Below are positions 1-12,139 of a DNA stretch of 64,000 bases, piece by piece. Position numbers and translations under genes: made by a program. Numbering within the stretch: the stretch's first letter is position 1; each line of letters begins with the position of its first letter. The notes beneath the pieces are model-generated. The model worked only from the letters and a program-made list of their open reading frames with translations. It was not told the DNA's origin and did not search any database. Source of the DNA: Cliona cf. orientalis (lineage: Eukaryota; Porifera; Demospongiae; Clionaida; Clionaidae); the NCBI GenBank assembly GCA_963930775.1, contig OZ005702.1:2790001-2854000 (forward strand), written 5' to 3'.

Positions 1-41
1 TCACTGTACTATAATTATGTAATCGTGTGCAAATATTGTAC

Positions 42-1137
42 CTTGTCCCACAACTTGAGATACTGAGACTTCAGCATCAGATAGTGCTCCCTGACCTGGC
101 CTTCCACGTAGCGTTCCACCTGAGCCACAGTCATGCCGGTCCTCAGGAGCCGTATGATGGACATGTGGGTACCGTACCCCTTGGTGGCAACAAACTCTCT
201 CTTGTGCTGCTCTTCTGATGATAGGCTGTCCACATATGCGGTGTCGTGGGACATGAAATGCTTTTTACAGTTGGTGCACCTCATATCTGTACCGACAATG
301 GTCTTGGGCCAGGGGATTGCATAGCAGAGCTTCCTCTTGCCCACCGAGTTGGCAAAAATGAGGGCCGACTTGCAGTGTGAACATCTGCCCTTTAGTGGGC
401 AGTAAACAAGAAGATCGAGTCTCCCAGCAGCAGTCCTCACACCAATCCCAATTGCCCTCAGCTCACCGATTGTAGGTGACTGGTAATCGCTCGGATCAAA
501 TTTGGGAGGCACTGGTCCAGTGGCAATGGGACGATAACAATACTTAATATTATAACGCTTCAATTATAAGTAGTTCTACTTACAGTGGATGTTGAGGGAG
601 TGCTACTCTCAGCTCCCAAAGGGAGCACTGCTGGAGCCACTGGTGCCCCAGAGGATACTACTGACCCTGGAGGTGCTGTGGGAGACACAGCTAGAGATGA
701 TGCTGGAGGAGGGACTGTGACAGTCAGTGACGATGCTGGAGGGACTCCGGCAGGCAAGGATGGCCCTGGAGGGACTACGGGAGCCAGAGAGGGCCCTGGA
801 GGGACTGCGGGAGTCAGAGAGGGTCCTGGAGGGACTGCAGGAGTCAGAGGGGGCCCTGGAGGGACTGTGGGAGACGCAGAAGATACCTGGAATATAGCAC
901 TCTGTTAAAGGCAGCCCTAGCCTCTAGCCAGTTTTAAGGATTAGTGCTTACAACTTGTGCCTGCCTTGCCTTCTTCCTGGCAGCAGCCTTCAGGTGCCAG
1001 CCACAGGAGCACGACTTAGAAGCGAAAAAGGAGCCCTGTTGGCACTTTTTCATGCTGGCAATGGCTGCAACAACTTCTTTGTTGGTAGGCTTCTGTCCCC
1101 TGCCAGCAAAGGGTGACTGGCCTTCGGCCAGGTCCAT
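42..1137 (-). CDS. Zinc-ribbon protein, DUF6729-like, transposon-associated (partial)
   Basis: Three exons on the minus strand read in one phase: about 1137-952 (ATG at 1137, a stop just upstream in frame, GTAAGC donor), 886-584 (acceptor TTCCAG, donor GTAAGT) and about 479-42 (donor GTACAA). The gene continues off the left edge. Exon 2 is a Pro/Thr/Ser-rich linker built from a repeated 30-bp unit (PPGPSLTPAV type). Exon 3 holds a zinc ribbon with paired cysteines (CPLKGRCSHC and RCTNC) followed by a helical tail. This layout resembles DUF6729 proteins that travel with animal transposons; the function is unknown. The acceptor of exon 3 is chosen by phase and is the weakest point. It could be a live transposon gene or a relic. 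Confidence 0.45.
770..870. repeat. 30-bp tandem repeat within the linker exon
   Basis: Three to four imperfect copies of a 30-bp unit carrying CCTGGAGGGACTGC and GAGTCAGAGAGGG. On the minus strand each copy encodes a ten-residue Pro-Gly-Pro-Ser unit. The copies are in frame and nearly identical, so copy number probably varies between alleles. Confidence 0.75.
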
Positions 1138-1189
1138 CAATCAGTCTTCGTAAGATTTCAGGCCCCGAAAATGGTGGGATTGCGAGCGA

Positions 1190-1500
1190 GCGCCAAGTGC
1201 CTAACCCCACCCCATGAGCATGCGCATTAGGATATACCGTCGACCTAAGACCTTGAGCCTACCGCGCGCTCGCACGTACCTACGACCTAAGACCTAAGGC
1301 CAACCCACGATCATGCATGCGCATTATGACGTCACGTACCTCGTACCTACGACCTAAGCGTACCTCAGACCTTAGCATAGCGGCTTGGGGTGTCCCCGTT
1401 CTGTGCATGCTCATATCCGAGTGCATATCTACAAATTCAAGATCATCCAAGATTCGGCTCGTGGCTTTGCATCAAGTTAACTAATAAACTAGAGCTCTCT
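1190..1500. repeat. CCTAAG-rich stretch upstream of the zinc-ribbon gene
   Basis: The words CCTACGACCTAAG, GACCTAAGACC and CGTACCT recur irregularly between about 1230 and 1375. No open frame crosses the stretch. It lies directly 5' of the minus-strand gene starting at 1137 and may be its promoter region or a transposon end. Confidence 0.4.
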
Positions 1501-2274
1501 CGAGCACAAAACCCTCGGTGCGCTGCATGGCATTAGCTACATGCTTCAACAGTTGCATGCAGAAAAGAGGGCAGCTAAAGGACTGGGGCCGGGGCAAGAC
1601 AGGGATGAGGCTAATATTATACTTGCACAGCAGTCACGGTTATTCAAGACGGTTCAACAGCTCATAGCAGCAACAACCCTAGCATGTTGTATCGAACTCC
1701 ACATTGTCAGTGGTGTCGACGTCAACTCAACCTTCCTCACTGTAGCCTAATCTCCGATTCTTGGCAACTTAGCTAGCTACATCTTAACTAGAAGGACTAG
1801 CTATGATGCCAAGCCTTGGCTCAAGGTTGAAGTACACTGAGCAATATTGCATGTCCAATAATGTATCGCAACTCACTTGGTTTCAAGCACTGTAATTTCA
1901 TGCATGCATACAAGCCAGAGAGTCAAAGGGTACCACAAGAATACGGGCAGCTAAGCCTAAGCCGCTTAGAATTGAAAAGAAGCCACGATCGTCAAAAGCT
2001 CGCTGGTGGACTGAGGGGCGGGATTGATGCAACCGGGCATGCGCTGAGGGTTATAGACGTACATACCGTATATAGTGCGCAACCTATTTATACGTTAAGT
2101 CATGCTATCGCTAGCTCGGGCAAAGTCTAGAAGCTTAGAATCGGCAAATGACGCCAAAACTGGCGAACAAAGCGTTTTCGGAGAAATCCACACAAATCAT
2201 GAATTGGGGACACCCTTGCAAAAACGCAAACTGGACTCGCAAACGAGGTAGGTAGCAGCTAGCGCGGTAACAGA

Positions 2275-2302
2275 CAGACAGACAGACGGACAGACAGACA
2301 AA
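2275..2302. repeat. (CAGA)n microsatellite
   Basis: Short imperfect run of CAGA/GACA units, with one unit carrying a G. Confidence 0.8.
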
Positions 2303-2685
2303 CCAACTACCGTAACCCTCGTGCATGCGCCGAGGGTTAATTAACTCATAGATCTACTATCATTTTTGTTAGCATTGCATCATAATAATTATGCATTGTT
2401 TAGTCCATCATTATTGTTGTGCATCCAGCGATGTGTGGCGCGCGAGATTACCAGAAAGGAAGGGGTGTGGCTTGTCAGACTATATTAGTTTTATTGCGAA
2501 GTCATGCACTGAGCTTTCAACAGAAAATTAATGTATAAGGATATTGGTTTATGATGATTATTGCTCACCAGTCACTACGGTGAGGTGCGCACGTGAACAT
2601 GATCATGAAAACGAATGTGAACACGAATATAAACGTGAACGCGCTAGCGAACGTGAACTGTATGGCCACTCTCGGCTTCCGTAAT

Positions 2686-3077
2686 TACCGTAGAAACTGG
2701 TTGTTAAGCGCATGCGCTTATAACACGCAGCAGCAAGAAAATATGCGCTTAATAAAAAGTATGCGCTTAACAGGAAGCATGTGCTTAATTAAAAGTGCTA
2801 AAACACGGTAGGTGGGGCGTGCGTAAAGAACGTGTCGAGGATAGAAAGGCCTACAGCGATGGCCAAGGAGCGACCAGAGAGCGTAATTCTTGACGTTTTC
2901 TTCTCCAGCCTACTTCTAGCCTTCTTTCTGGGCTCGTGTAACCGATTGCTTGTCGTTCAGGTGGCTTGCTGTGTATGTGCGCCTAACAAAGAGCGGTAAA
3001 GCTCGCACAAAACTATGCGCTTAATAAAAAGTATGCGCTTAACAGCGAGCAGCGCTTAACAACCAGTTTCTACGGTA
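2686..3077. mobile_element. MITE, GCGCTTAA family, copy 1
   Basis: 392 bp with inverted ends TACCGTAGAAACTGGTTGTT and its complement, so CCGTAG...CTACGG flanked by TA, as expected for a TA target-site duplication. The interior holds many copies of GCGCTTAA/TTAAGCGC. A second copy of the same length lies at 28063-28454. There is no transposase; it is non-autonomous. Confidence 0.88.
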
Positions 3078-4200
3078 TGTGTGTATTCATAACAGTTGTA
3101 TGTGATACTGGTTACGTGTAGTTAGGGCTAGCTCTCACTGGCTTGAATTTCAAATGGTGCCAAATTGAAAAACCACAAAAAATTGCACTTGGTGCAAAGT
3201 GTGCCCTTTTCTCAAATCAGGTCACATCACTGCTTTGTGGCCCCCTTCTCATTAAATAAAAAATTTGCCGCTGCCAGATTTATTTATATGTTCAGACCTA
3301 CCTAGCATTGTTGAAGCATACTCAGTTGCATTTGTCTGAGTGAAATTGAAAAATTTTTTAAAGTGAAAACGAAGAGAGACAAACCAATCATATTGCCCCC
3401 ATCCATATGAATGTATACCAGTTAAAAATTGGTACCTCGACTGAGCATCAGAAAGGACAATGGAAAATTCAACAATAAACATTTCAGAATATATTTGAGC
3501 TGATTAGTGTGCCCAGAGACAGAAGAATCCCTCTCCAGTATTCACAACAATTCTACCACTGGAACTGATTTGGAGATAACTGGAGTACCCTTCAAACTGA
3601 TCAACCCTGTTTTTCTACAAGTTGCTCATATTTCAGATCAATATTTTCACTGAAATCCTTGTTTGGATCATAGTCTTGAACAGTGTCCTGATTAGAAGCA
3701 TTTCTTTCCATACTGGGTTGAAGACAGGGCACGGATTCTTACGTGATCGTTTGATCTGAGGAGTTGATGCTTACTGCTTCACTAGGGCGGTCCACTGGTC
3801 ATTCATGTTATGTTGCAGAAAAAGAACCACTGATTGCTGTTCCCATTTCTTATAGTATGAGATGGTAATGTTGGAGTTCAACACTAAAGCAAATAGCATG
3901 CAGTGCAGACCTAGTCTAACTACAACTACAATTTGACTTGACTCAAGAAACACAGAGGTATTATTAAAAGGATAGAGAATAGACTTACAGACTGACAAAG
4001 TTATGACTTAATTTTGTGTGCTATAGGTTACGGTTTTTGTGTAGGCTCTTACTAGGCATTTTGATTGTTCTTGTGTAGACTTATGTTGGCTCTTTAATTC
4101 CTGTTTCATATTGTTTCCTTTTATTGTAACAATGTATCTGTTCTATGGTTGGGCCTCGCATCAATACTTCTGGTATATCTTTTACATGTTGTTTTCAAGT
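3078..4200. other. No gene seen
   Basis: AT-rich sequence with only short open frames. The minus strand of about 3780-3560 reads partly like protein but has stops and no recognisable domain. Confidence 0.5.
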
Positions 4201-4239
4201 ATAATAGTTTCCAACACTCGTCCTCACATTGACTTAATC

Positions 4240-5450
4240 AGAGGATGGTTCTCAATAACTCATGCTTTCGTACGGAGCTTGCAAAATTGCTTGCCACTGA
4301 GTGGTTTGGTAAACATATCGGCTGTTGTTTCGTTTGTTGGATAGTACTTGAGCTTTGTATGTCCAGAGTTGACTTGCTCACGGATAAAATGGTACTTGAT
4401 GTTGATGTGCTTTGTTCAACCATGAAATTGCAGATTCTTAGTCATAGCAGTTGCACTATCTTCATAGATGGTTTTTGCAGTTTTCAGTGGACTTCCCAGT
4501 TCAGATATTAAGCATCTAAGCCATATCGACTCTTGAGCGGCACTAAAAAGAGCTACATACTCCTCCGCCAATGCAGCAGATAGTGCTACACATATACTTG
4601 CTTCTTACTCCTCCACATAACAGGTGCTCCATTAATCTGTAAGACATATGCAGACGTAGATTTTCGGTCGTTAATATCTCCAGCCCAATCTGCGTCCGAG
4701 TACCCAACACACTCACCAGAGTTATTCCAACTATAGAAAAAATCTCCTTCTGTATTCACGTAATAAAATGCATGGATCACTAGACGGCTGTGTAAATCCC
4801 ATATCTCTGAGCTGAGTATCCAAAGCAGCATTCCAGCATCTTGGCAATTGTTTTAAGACATAAATGCTCTTTTTCAGTTTGCAAACAAGATGCTCCTCTC
4901 CTTATGTTACAAAACCCTTTGGTTGTGCCATGTACACTTCTTCCTCAAGATTTCCGTTTAGGAAAGCTGTAGTGACATCAACTTGATGTAGCTTTAGGCC
5001 ACACTGCACAGAGAGTGGTACGAAAACTCGAAGGGATTCCTGCCTAACTACAGGACAAAACATCTCATAGTCGCTTCCAAATTTCTGTGTGAACCCTTGA
5101 GCAACTAATCTGACTTTGTACGTTCTGGCGTACCATCAGGTCAAATCTTGATCTTCTAGATCCATTTGCTCCCAACTGCTTTCTTACTAGCAGGTTATTC
5201 CATAAGCTCCCATACATGTACAGCATTATCGTTTAGGGATTTCATTTCTGTTTCCATGGCTTGGGTCCACTTAGAGCTTTCAGAAGAAGTATAGTAGCTT
5301 CCTTGACAGATGCAGGTTCCTTTATACCAATAGGTGACTATGCTCCATTCCATATTTCATAGTAGCTCGGTGACGTTATTCTCGTATTGATAATCTAACA
5401 TCTTGCTCAGGTGCACTTTCCTTTGGGGTCTGACTTTCTGTTCGCTGCTG
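4240..5450 (-). mobile_element. Ty1/Copia pol fossil
   Basis: On the minus strand, fragments in family order are recognisable: a reverse-transcriptase stretch near 5050-4900 (VDVTTAFLNGNLEEEVYM), the RNase H block near 4730-4590 (YSDADWAGD, then SKKQ), and the C-terminal stretch that usually follows (HIDIKYHFIREQV type) near 4400-4300. No LTRs were found. It is broken, with several breaks, and looks old. Confidence 0.8.
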
Positions 5451-5585
5451 AGGATCAGAAAGGTCAACTATCAAATGGGTGGGACTGCTTTGGGTGTCCA
5501 CATTTTGCTTAAGACCATACTGAATTACATGTATTTCAGTGTTCTCTCAGCATTCATGATGAGTATGAGCGATCCACATACATGT

Positions 5586-5960
5586 AAGTGACCAGCCACA
5601 AGAAAAGGCCATATAGGCAATATTTGTCAATTTATTATGATTGTAGAAATACTGTGCGCTGGCTTAGGCTAAGCAACAAGATGGTGACTTCAATTGTATA
5701 TTATTAATCGAAGCTTTTCGTCACATGTGATGTGACTCATCAGGATGAGAAATACAGAGAAATCACAAAGCTTAAATAAAAAGAGGAATAGACACAAGGG
5801 CTCAAAAAAATGAGATAAAAGGCTCAACGAAATGAGACAAGAAAAAGACAAACAGTGTGAATAAACAACAGAAAACAGACTGGGCTACCTAGTCAACAAT
5901 CATAGTGACCAGCCACAAGAAAAGGCCGTATAGGCAATATTTGTCGATTTATTCTTATAG
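5586..5960. repeat. Pair of ~50-bp direct repeats
   Basis: The phrase beginning AGTGACCAGCCACAAGAAAA occurs at about 5586 and again at about 5905, with one or two mismatches over some 50 bp. The ~265 bp between them are AT-rich and non-coding. They may be ends of an old insertion, but no family can be named. Confidence 0.6.
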
Positions 5961-6131
5961 AATCTTTAAAGCATATATTTTCACAAGAACAACAAATTTT
6001 TCATGAAATATACACATGTATAATATTAAGGACAAAACAACACTTATAGACGACTCGTTCGAGGTGTACATTAATAGAAAACAATGTGGGTCATGTTCTA
6101 GTGCCTCGTTTGAGCCTCGGGACATGTAATT

Positions 6132-7960
6132 TTAGTGGTTGGCTTGTAGAGGAAGTAGAAGTGTTTTTCTTTTCACCAGGTTTAGGTATTTGTGGCTTGG
6201 GACAAGTCTCTGTTTGTCTCTGCCTAACAGAAAGCTTGTAGAAAAAGGTTCTGGTATCACTCCAAGCTTCTTGGCCACTTCTGAAAGAGACGAAACACCA
6301 TCATTGAATGTCGACACTGCTAATGCACAGGCTGTTTCTATGCCATCTCTTCCCAGAAACACCTCCTTTGGACAGTACTTCCACACTACAGAATGCAGTG
6401 ACTCATTAGCATTCTGTGTGTATCCATCTAAACATTTCTCCAGTAGCTATCGGCTGCCAAGACGTGCGTAGATAGGCTTTAGCAGTTGAACGATGGACTC
6501 CGGAATCGGATCTTTCTTGTGGTGGTACTCTTCTCCTCTCGCCTTAGCTGCTTGCCAACTTACACCAAGAATCTCTGCCTTCAGGACACAGGTGGTGACG
6601 TGGTGTTTCATCCGTAGAATTCAAATGAAGTAAGGTGGCCTGGACACCTCTCATGCCATCAATATTTCCTTTGTTTCTCCGAATCACATCACCATAGTAG
6701 TTTTGCAGCGAGTTTATCAGGGCATCCATCAATCTTCTAGCACCACCGATAATTTTGCCGTCTGAAAGTTTCTGTCCACGATAACAGTTCTTCAAATCTC
6801 TCAAAGCAGATCCTAACCTCCTTTGTACATGACCGACGCAATCCAACTTCTTTACTTGTTGATCTGGATTGCTTCCATACGGCTGTTCTTCCAAAATCAT
6901 TCCATGCCATTTGCTATCACCATCAGATATGAGGTTCATGTACCAGATCTTGTAGTCGCTCGATCGACAAAACATCTCCAATGTACCGCGGGGTTCCATC
7001 ACACAAGCACTGCCAGTGAAGTTTATATCACACTCGTGCGTCTCCTTCCACCTACGATACTCCACCGAGTCATGTTCCCAGTGACTGTAACCAGCACAGT
7101 GCTTCAACTTGACAGTGTAGTCAAGAACCTTTCCAGTGTCGTGGGAGGTGATAAATACAGCACCGAACAGAGATGAGTATCCTCTCTTATGCCATGTACC
7201 ATCACAGCTCACGGTGATATCGGCAAGGTCATCATCTGATACACTGTAGTACTCTCGAACTTCTTCACGGGCTGCGTTCATACTGCGTTGGGCTTGTGCG
7301 ACTGCTTGAATCTTCACCTCTTTCATGTGATCAACATAAGAGGCCTTCGACACTGGGGGTGATAAGTTTAGCATGGCACAAAACATCTGGAGGCTGGCGA
7401 GGCTCCTTCCCGTACACTTAGTGGCCAACACGGATTGACGGTTGATGGCAACAGCTCTGCTAGGTGTACACTGAGAAAACAGAATCTTGGTGACGTTCGA
7501 ACACTCCTCGCACACTAGGTAGGGCTCAGTGTACAGTCCTTGCCTGATATACAGACTCTCCCTCAAAAGAATACAACCTGTACCACATTCTCTGCATGCC
7601 ACACTCTCCAAGGCCTTTTGTATTCCCTCCAGCTCGATCAATCTCACACCTTTCCCCTCAAACTCCTCGTACATCTCTAACTCACTTTCCTCGCTTGACT
7701 GCTCTGGGAGGGAGAGATATGGGGACTTTGCGAGTTTCTTGGCTGTTGCAGTGAGTACTGGAGTTGATGCAGACGTTGAGGGAGCACTATCAAGTCCAGT
7801 AGCTACAGTTGTTGCTGGAGTTGCAGGAAGAGAGGCGATGCTGTCGTTTCTCGATGAAACTGTGGGCTCTCTGGTTGCATTTTCACTCTCTGCAGTCTTC
7901 CTAATTAACAGGCAGGCAACGCTTTCTCCTTCGAGTAGTCCTAGATTTCATACCAGGCAT
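6132..7960 (-). pseudogene. Mutator-like transposase (PF20700 type), broken
   Basis: Minus-strand transposase of the animal Mutator-like group. The 376-residue open stretch (7674-6544) has an N-terminal zinc-binding part (CRECGTGC, then CEECSN), the first catalytic Asp in SCDGTWHKRG, a second Asp in LISDGDSKWHG, and CVGHVQRRLG. The block with the likely catalytic Glu, ANESLH, lies further on, after a one-base shift near 6560 and a TAG at 6447-6449. The likely original start, MPGMKSRTTRRRKR at 7960, is separated from the body by another one-base shift near 7905. So at least three lesions: an inactive copy. No terminal inverted repeats were found at its edges. Confidence 0.82.
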
Positions 7961-8289
7961 TGCTAAAACAAGCTCACAGAGGCATAAAACTCGCTAGAAC
8001 AGCAATCTTCGCTTCTTCTAACACGTATAACTTAGTAGCACGTTCAAGCACGGAGATACAACAATTCTAAGATTGATGGTTGTTGATATTTTATGTTCAT
8101 TCATTTTACTGCTGAATTTTGTGGATGTGGGTGCATAAAACTAGCTATAACTGCTCTCAAATCTACAATCTGGGAGTTTTGCAGTGAAGAGCTGTATTCT
8201 GATGCATAATATAATGTAGTGAACAAAAAAAAAGTATATTTTGAAAATCTTCAGATTTTTTGGTATACGATCCCCTTGATCAAGCTAAC

Positions 8290-9427
8290 CGTGGCATCGG
8301 ACCCTACGCTGCTTCGTCAAATAAATAATTGAGCAGAGTTTTTATCAGCTCACAGGAAACTCCAAACAAGTTACACTTCCATGCAAAAAACAGTGGCCAT
8401 GGTTGTAATGCATTGCACGGATAATGCATTTGCTGCGCATAATCAAAGGAAGCATGTATGGGCCCAGTGTATGGTGTAGTTTTGTCATGTGCATCCCATT
8501 CTTCAGAGCATATTTTACGTTAGCATTGTAGTGATCCCTCTGAATTGCAGCCAGTTTCAGAAATTGGCAGACCTCATTATGAGGCTAGAATTTTGTTGAC
8601 AATCCAGCACAGCTGGCTTTGTTGCGCTTATGAATGGTAGCTGCCGTAGCCAGAGATCGATAAACTTCGTCCTGCTAAATGGTACCTTTTCGTCCTTTTC
8701 ACATTTTTTTTTTGTATCGTCGGTATACCTCTGCTTTTGTCATGTCTGTTGGAAGCAAAAGGAACCTTTCATCTTTGAAATTTGGTAGTCTTCCCTGTAC
8801 AGGGAGAGCCATTGCCGATGCTGTGTTTTTTATGAACTGTAAAGTATCTTCAACACTCGATAGAGATGCCGCTTTGTAAGATTTTCTACCAGAATTACCG
8901 TGTGATCGCGTTTGTATTGTTAGGCTGTTTGTTCTGTAGTTTTAAATCAAATTGCAATAGCATTTATTGCATGAACAAAACGGAAGGTTCTTTGACAAAT
9001 AGGCTTGTTGTGAAAGAAATAGCGACTAGAATAGCTAGTTTTCCTGCGATCAGACTCAGAAGTGAGCGGAACATAGTGGGAATGAATCTGTCCAAGAATT
9101 ACAAGGTCTAGTTCATCCTTGGACAACTCCAAACAGCTACTTCTATAGTTTATAATGAGTTCAATTGATATTGACTTTACAGCATGGTATGCTGCCTTCT
9201 CCAAGCTTGCATTTGCACTCAAATCCTTCAATAGCTGTCCTTTCACGATCATCATGGACACTAGTGTCAAATTTATGGCTTGGGGAGAGAAAGTACAGGT
9301 ACTGAGACTGTTCATTTGCAATGTCGCTTGATTCTGTGTCTGTGTTCACTCTTATACAGCCCCCATATTCACTCTCCACTTCCAAAAACTCTTCTTCTAG
9401 CGACAGGGGTTGAGAAAAGTCACTCAT
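8290..9427 (-). pseudogene. DUF7869-type transposon protein, broken
   Basis: The minus strand reads as fragments, in family order, of a long protein common in cnidarian and sponge genomes: SCLELSKDELDLVILGQ near 9130-9080, a LPVQGRLPNF block near 8790, then PASDLCWICQQNSSL-like and SFDYAQQMHYP-like blocks, ending in an LFGV/NYLFDEA stretch near 8300. The start at 9427 (MSDFSQPLSLEEEF) is plausible. The frame is broken several times. Family assignment rests on remembered motif order; the mechanism of this family is not known to me. Confidence 0.55.
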
Positions 9428-9699
9428 TATTCACTTGAACCACAAACATATGCTGGAAAAATTAATTGAAACTCGGCTTCTGTACTAGCTAGAAAAGTGC
9501 AACAGGCACCAAAAGATAGAGCAAAAAAATACTTTATTTCTGATATTTAGATCAAGCATTTTGAACTGAACATGCTCTGTTAAAAAGAGTGGATTTAATT
9601 TTCTCAATATTGAGTTAAAATCTATATGGCCTTCTCTTATTTTTTTTCTTTGATCTGGGAATAGGCCTATACATGTATGTGGCCCCAGTCCCTCATCGT

Positions 9700-9815
9700 T
9701 ACCGTATATATGGCCGGAAAATTTGGTGGGAACTAAATTTGGCGGATTGGCCTCAACCAGCGAGAATAAAAATATTGGCAGATTTTAATTTGGCAGATGG
9801 CCAAGTTCGATCTAG
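9700..9815. mobile_element. MITE left part, GGCGG family
   Basis: Begins TACCGTATATATGGCCGG and carries two AATTTGGCGG-type words, matching the left half of the intact element at 28792-29013. The matching right half is at 11602-11695, so this may be one element split by later insertion. Confidence 0.65.
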
Positions 9816-10639
9816 CCACGCCCTGAATCTGCCACATGGGCATGCACACTTGAAATTGTTGAGGGGAGTGGCTTGCTAGATCAGTCCAGTTCCATCGAAC
9901 AAATTGTATGGAGCACTGTGTACGCGAGATATAGCTAATATTATATCATAGTATTTGGACCCCAACCATTAGTGAGAGATTATCCTGCACTAAAATAGAA
10001 ATAAAAAAAACGAGCCTTGAAGGATCAGTATGCAGTAGACAGGATTTCATCCAGTGTGGGAGGGGGCGAACTTTAAGTATCATAATTATTATCACAAACA
10101 AGTATGTTTAATTTCACAATCATGGGATAATGTCGTTAGTATGCATGATCATCTATCAATTAATACTACATGCTCACGAAGCATAGAGACGTAGTTCATG
10201 CACAAACAGTATCCTGCCTGGGCAAGATTGTCCATTAGTACCGTGTGCATGCGCAGATGGAAGCGATTCCAGAGGCCACACCCCTCATAGCAACTAAGTG
10301 TACGTGTGCAATGGCGATGTTCTTGTTCTGCTCAAACGTTGCTACCGGACTATTGATAGGTATGATAAACAACAGACCTCGCCTCTCACTTCGCTCGAGG
10401 CTCGGTGGCTAGCGCCAGCACCTGCTTAGCAGGCCTCTCGAAACGTATGGCCTGAGGCACTCTACTTTGTGCACATGGCCCTACAGTTCTGACCAATTCT
10501 GAGCCTTGTAGTGCGGACTTTCTCTCGTGCGTTCATAGCAACCAGACGCATCCAAGACATGTATCCATGCCCTCATATAATGATACGGACTATAATTATA
10601 AGAAAATTGTCGCTCTGAAAAATATTTTTCGTTGTATAT

Positions 10640-11145
10640 TATTACTTGCCTAGTAGAAATTTACTTTTCTGCGGTTATTAGGTAATGATGACGTAATCTA
10701 TGAGGTAATTGCCAGAAAATTCAGGGCCTCCGTGGAGCCTTTTTGAGACCTGAAAATCGGTATATATGTAGAGTATCTGACGCATGTATCCAGCGAATAC
10801 ATTATAAGCTGAGAGCTACTTTCTCTGTGAAGTACCGCCGGCCGAACTTCACGCGTTCTCTTGGCTGACGTAATCCCGTGTATAAATAAAGCTAGCCTAG
10901 TGCTATATATAGCACGCACGCTGTGTGTCATGCCGCGACTAACCTGATGTTCAGAAGCTGTCGAGTTCGTCTCCTGTGATTGAAAATTGTCAGTGTCGAG
11001 GTCGAGAGTCGGCCGCGGTCGACTCTCAGACTCCATCTCTGCGATTGAGGCGCCAGTATCAATGTGTGTACGCACTATATTGACGACCTTTTACCATATG
11101 AAACATTAGGCATGCAGCTACTAGGCAAGTGGTCAAGTTTTCATA
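10640..11145. repeat. ~500-bp dispersed repeat, copy 1
   Basis: Aligns along its whole length, in the same orientation, with 12880-13400. Near the ends are inverted words CTTGCCTAGTAG and CTACTAGGCAAG; copy 2 has CTCCCCAGTAG and CTACTGGGGAG, so the pairing is kept while the bases change. The match continues ~20 bp past the right inverted word. Frames are not conserved between copies, so it is not coding. Confidence 0.75.
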
Positions 11146-11601
11146 GTATAATAAGTCACCAAATCAAACCACTAGCATTTTGTTTTTTGATCAAAAATTA
11201 GCTGAGACAATCTGGAGGAATTAAAGATGTTCTGCTAAAAATGCATTCCAAGGAATTTGGCATGCTAGTATGCCCACTTTGTATCATGCATTATTATGTA
11301 TGTTTATGATGTCATTATTATGTCATGCATTTTTAGACTTAGTGCACATGGCCATTGTTCAGTTGCTCCTCATGTTCTTGTCAATGTCTCTCTTTCTCTG
11401 TCAATAATCTTCTTGAATCCACACTCAACTAAGTAGAATACGATACCTTCCATCCCATATTTTTATCACTAGATGAAACCCTGGTAGAAGTTATATATTA
11501 TTCAAGCAAGTGATGCCGGGTACTCAAAGATTACACCCACCAATTTACTTTGCAATGCGTGATCGCCTTTGCATGCACAAAATAATATAGGAATGACTTA
11601 A

Positions 11602-11695
11602 TATTGGCGGATTTTAATTTGGCAGCTGGCTGGCTGGCTAATCCGCCAACCAACAAATTTAGTTTCCCACCGAATTTACCGGTTATATTATGGTA
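11602..11695. mobile_element. MITE right part, GGCGG family
   Basis: Starts in an ATTGGCGGATTTTAATTTGG word and ends TTTACCGGTTATATTATGGTA, matching the right half of the intact element at 28792-29013. Confidence 0.65.
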
Positions 11696-11843
11696 TGCCC
11701 CTTTCAATTATAATTTGAGGAAAATGGGAACATGCCCACCCACAATACCTTTCAACTATATAGCATACTACAATAATTTGAATGTATTTGTGATAATACA
11801 CATGACGACATATGTTATTGTCTTTTTATTCCTTTCTCTATAG

Positions 11844-12139
11844 GCAATTTGTATGTTGGTCACATGACATCAAAGAACCCTCTAGACAGTGGTGATTCTG
11901 GGTCTGACAGTGGGAAAAGCAACGACATTAAAGCCAAGGACGGGTCTGAAACTATAGAGAAACTGTTGACCTCCAGTCGGGAGCTGCTGGATCGTGGAGC
12001 TGACCATAAGGGGAACAGGGGCCAGCATTGATCTGGTAGGATCATCAGTAAAAATGGTGGTGCTGTGAGCAGCAAGGAGCCAGACCAACCTCACTTCACT
12101 GTGGCTACATCACCGACTAGAACACACAGGGATGAATAA
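11844..12139 (+). pseudogene. Orphan copy of the last STOML2 exon
   Basis: Matches the real last STOML2 exon (41630-41929) from the acceptor (CCTTTCTCTATAG here, CCTTTCTCTGCAG there) through the stop codon, and more weakly into the 3' flank and the end of the intron. Shared words include GGTCACATGACATCAAAG and AAGGAGCCAGAC. A one-base loss near the start shifts the frame and an in-frame stop follows, so it cannot encode the domain. It lies ~8.5 kb upstream of the STOML2 start, beyond the T-box gene, and is flanked by the two ~500-bp repeats. Probably a partial segmental duplication. Confidence 0.8.

Noticed and set aside
585-908. Gly-rich plus-strand frame (GGPGGTAGV repeats)
   Set aside because: Antisense of the Pro-rich repeat exon, which has splice sites and phase on the minus strand.
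1541-1750. 69-codon plus-strand frame near the zinc-ribbon gene
   Set aside because: No domain recognised; composition is not clearly coding and it overlaps repeat-like DNA.
10698-11075. 125-codon minus-strand open frame
   Set aside because: It lies inside the ~500-bp dispersed repeat; the other copy does not keep the frame.
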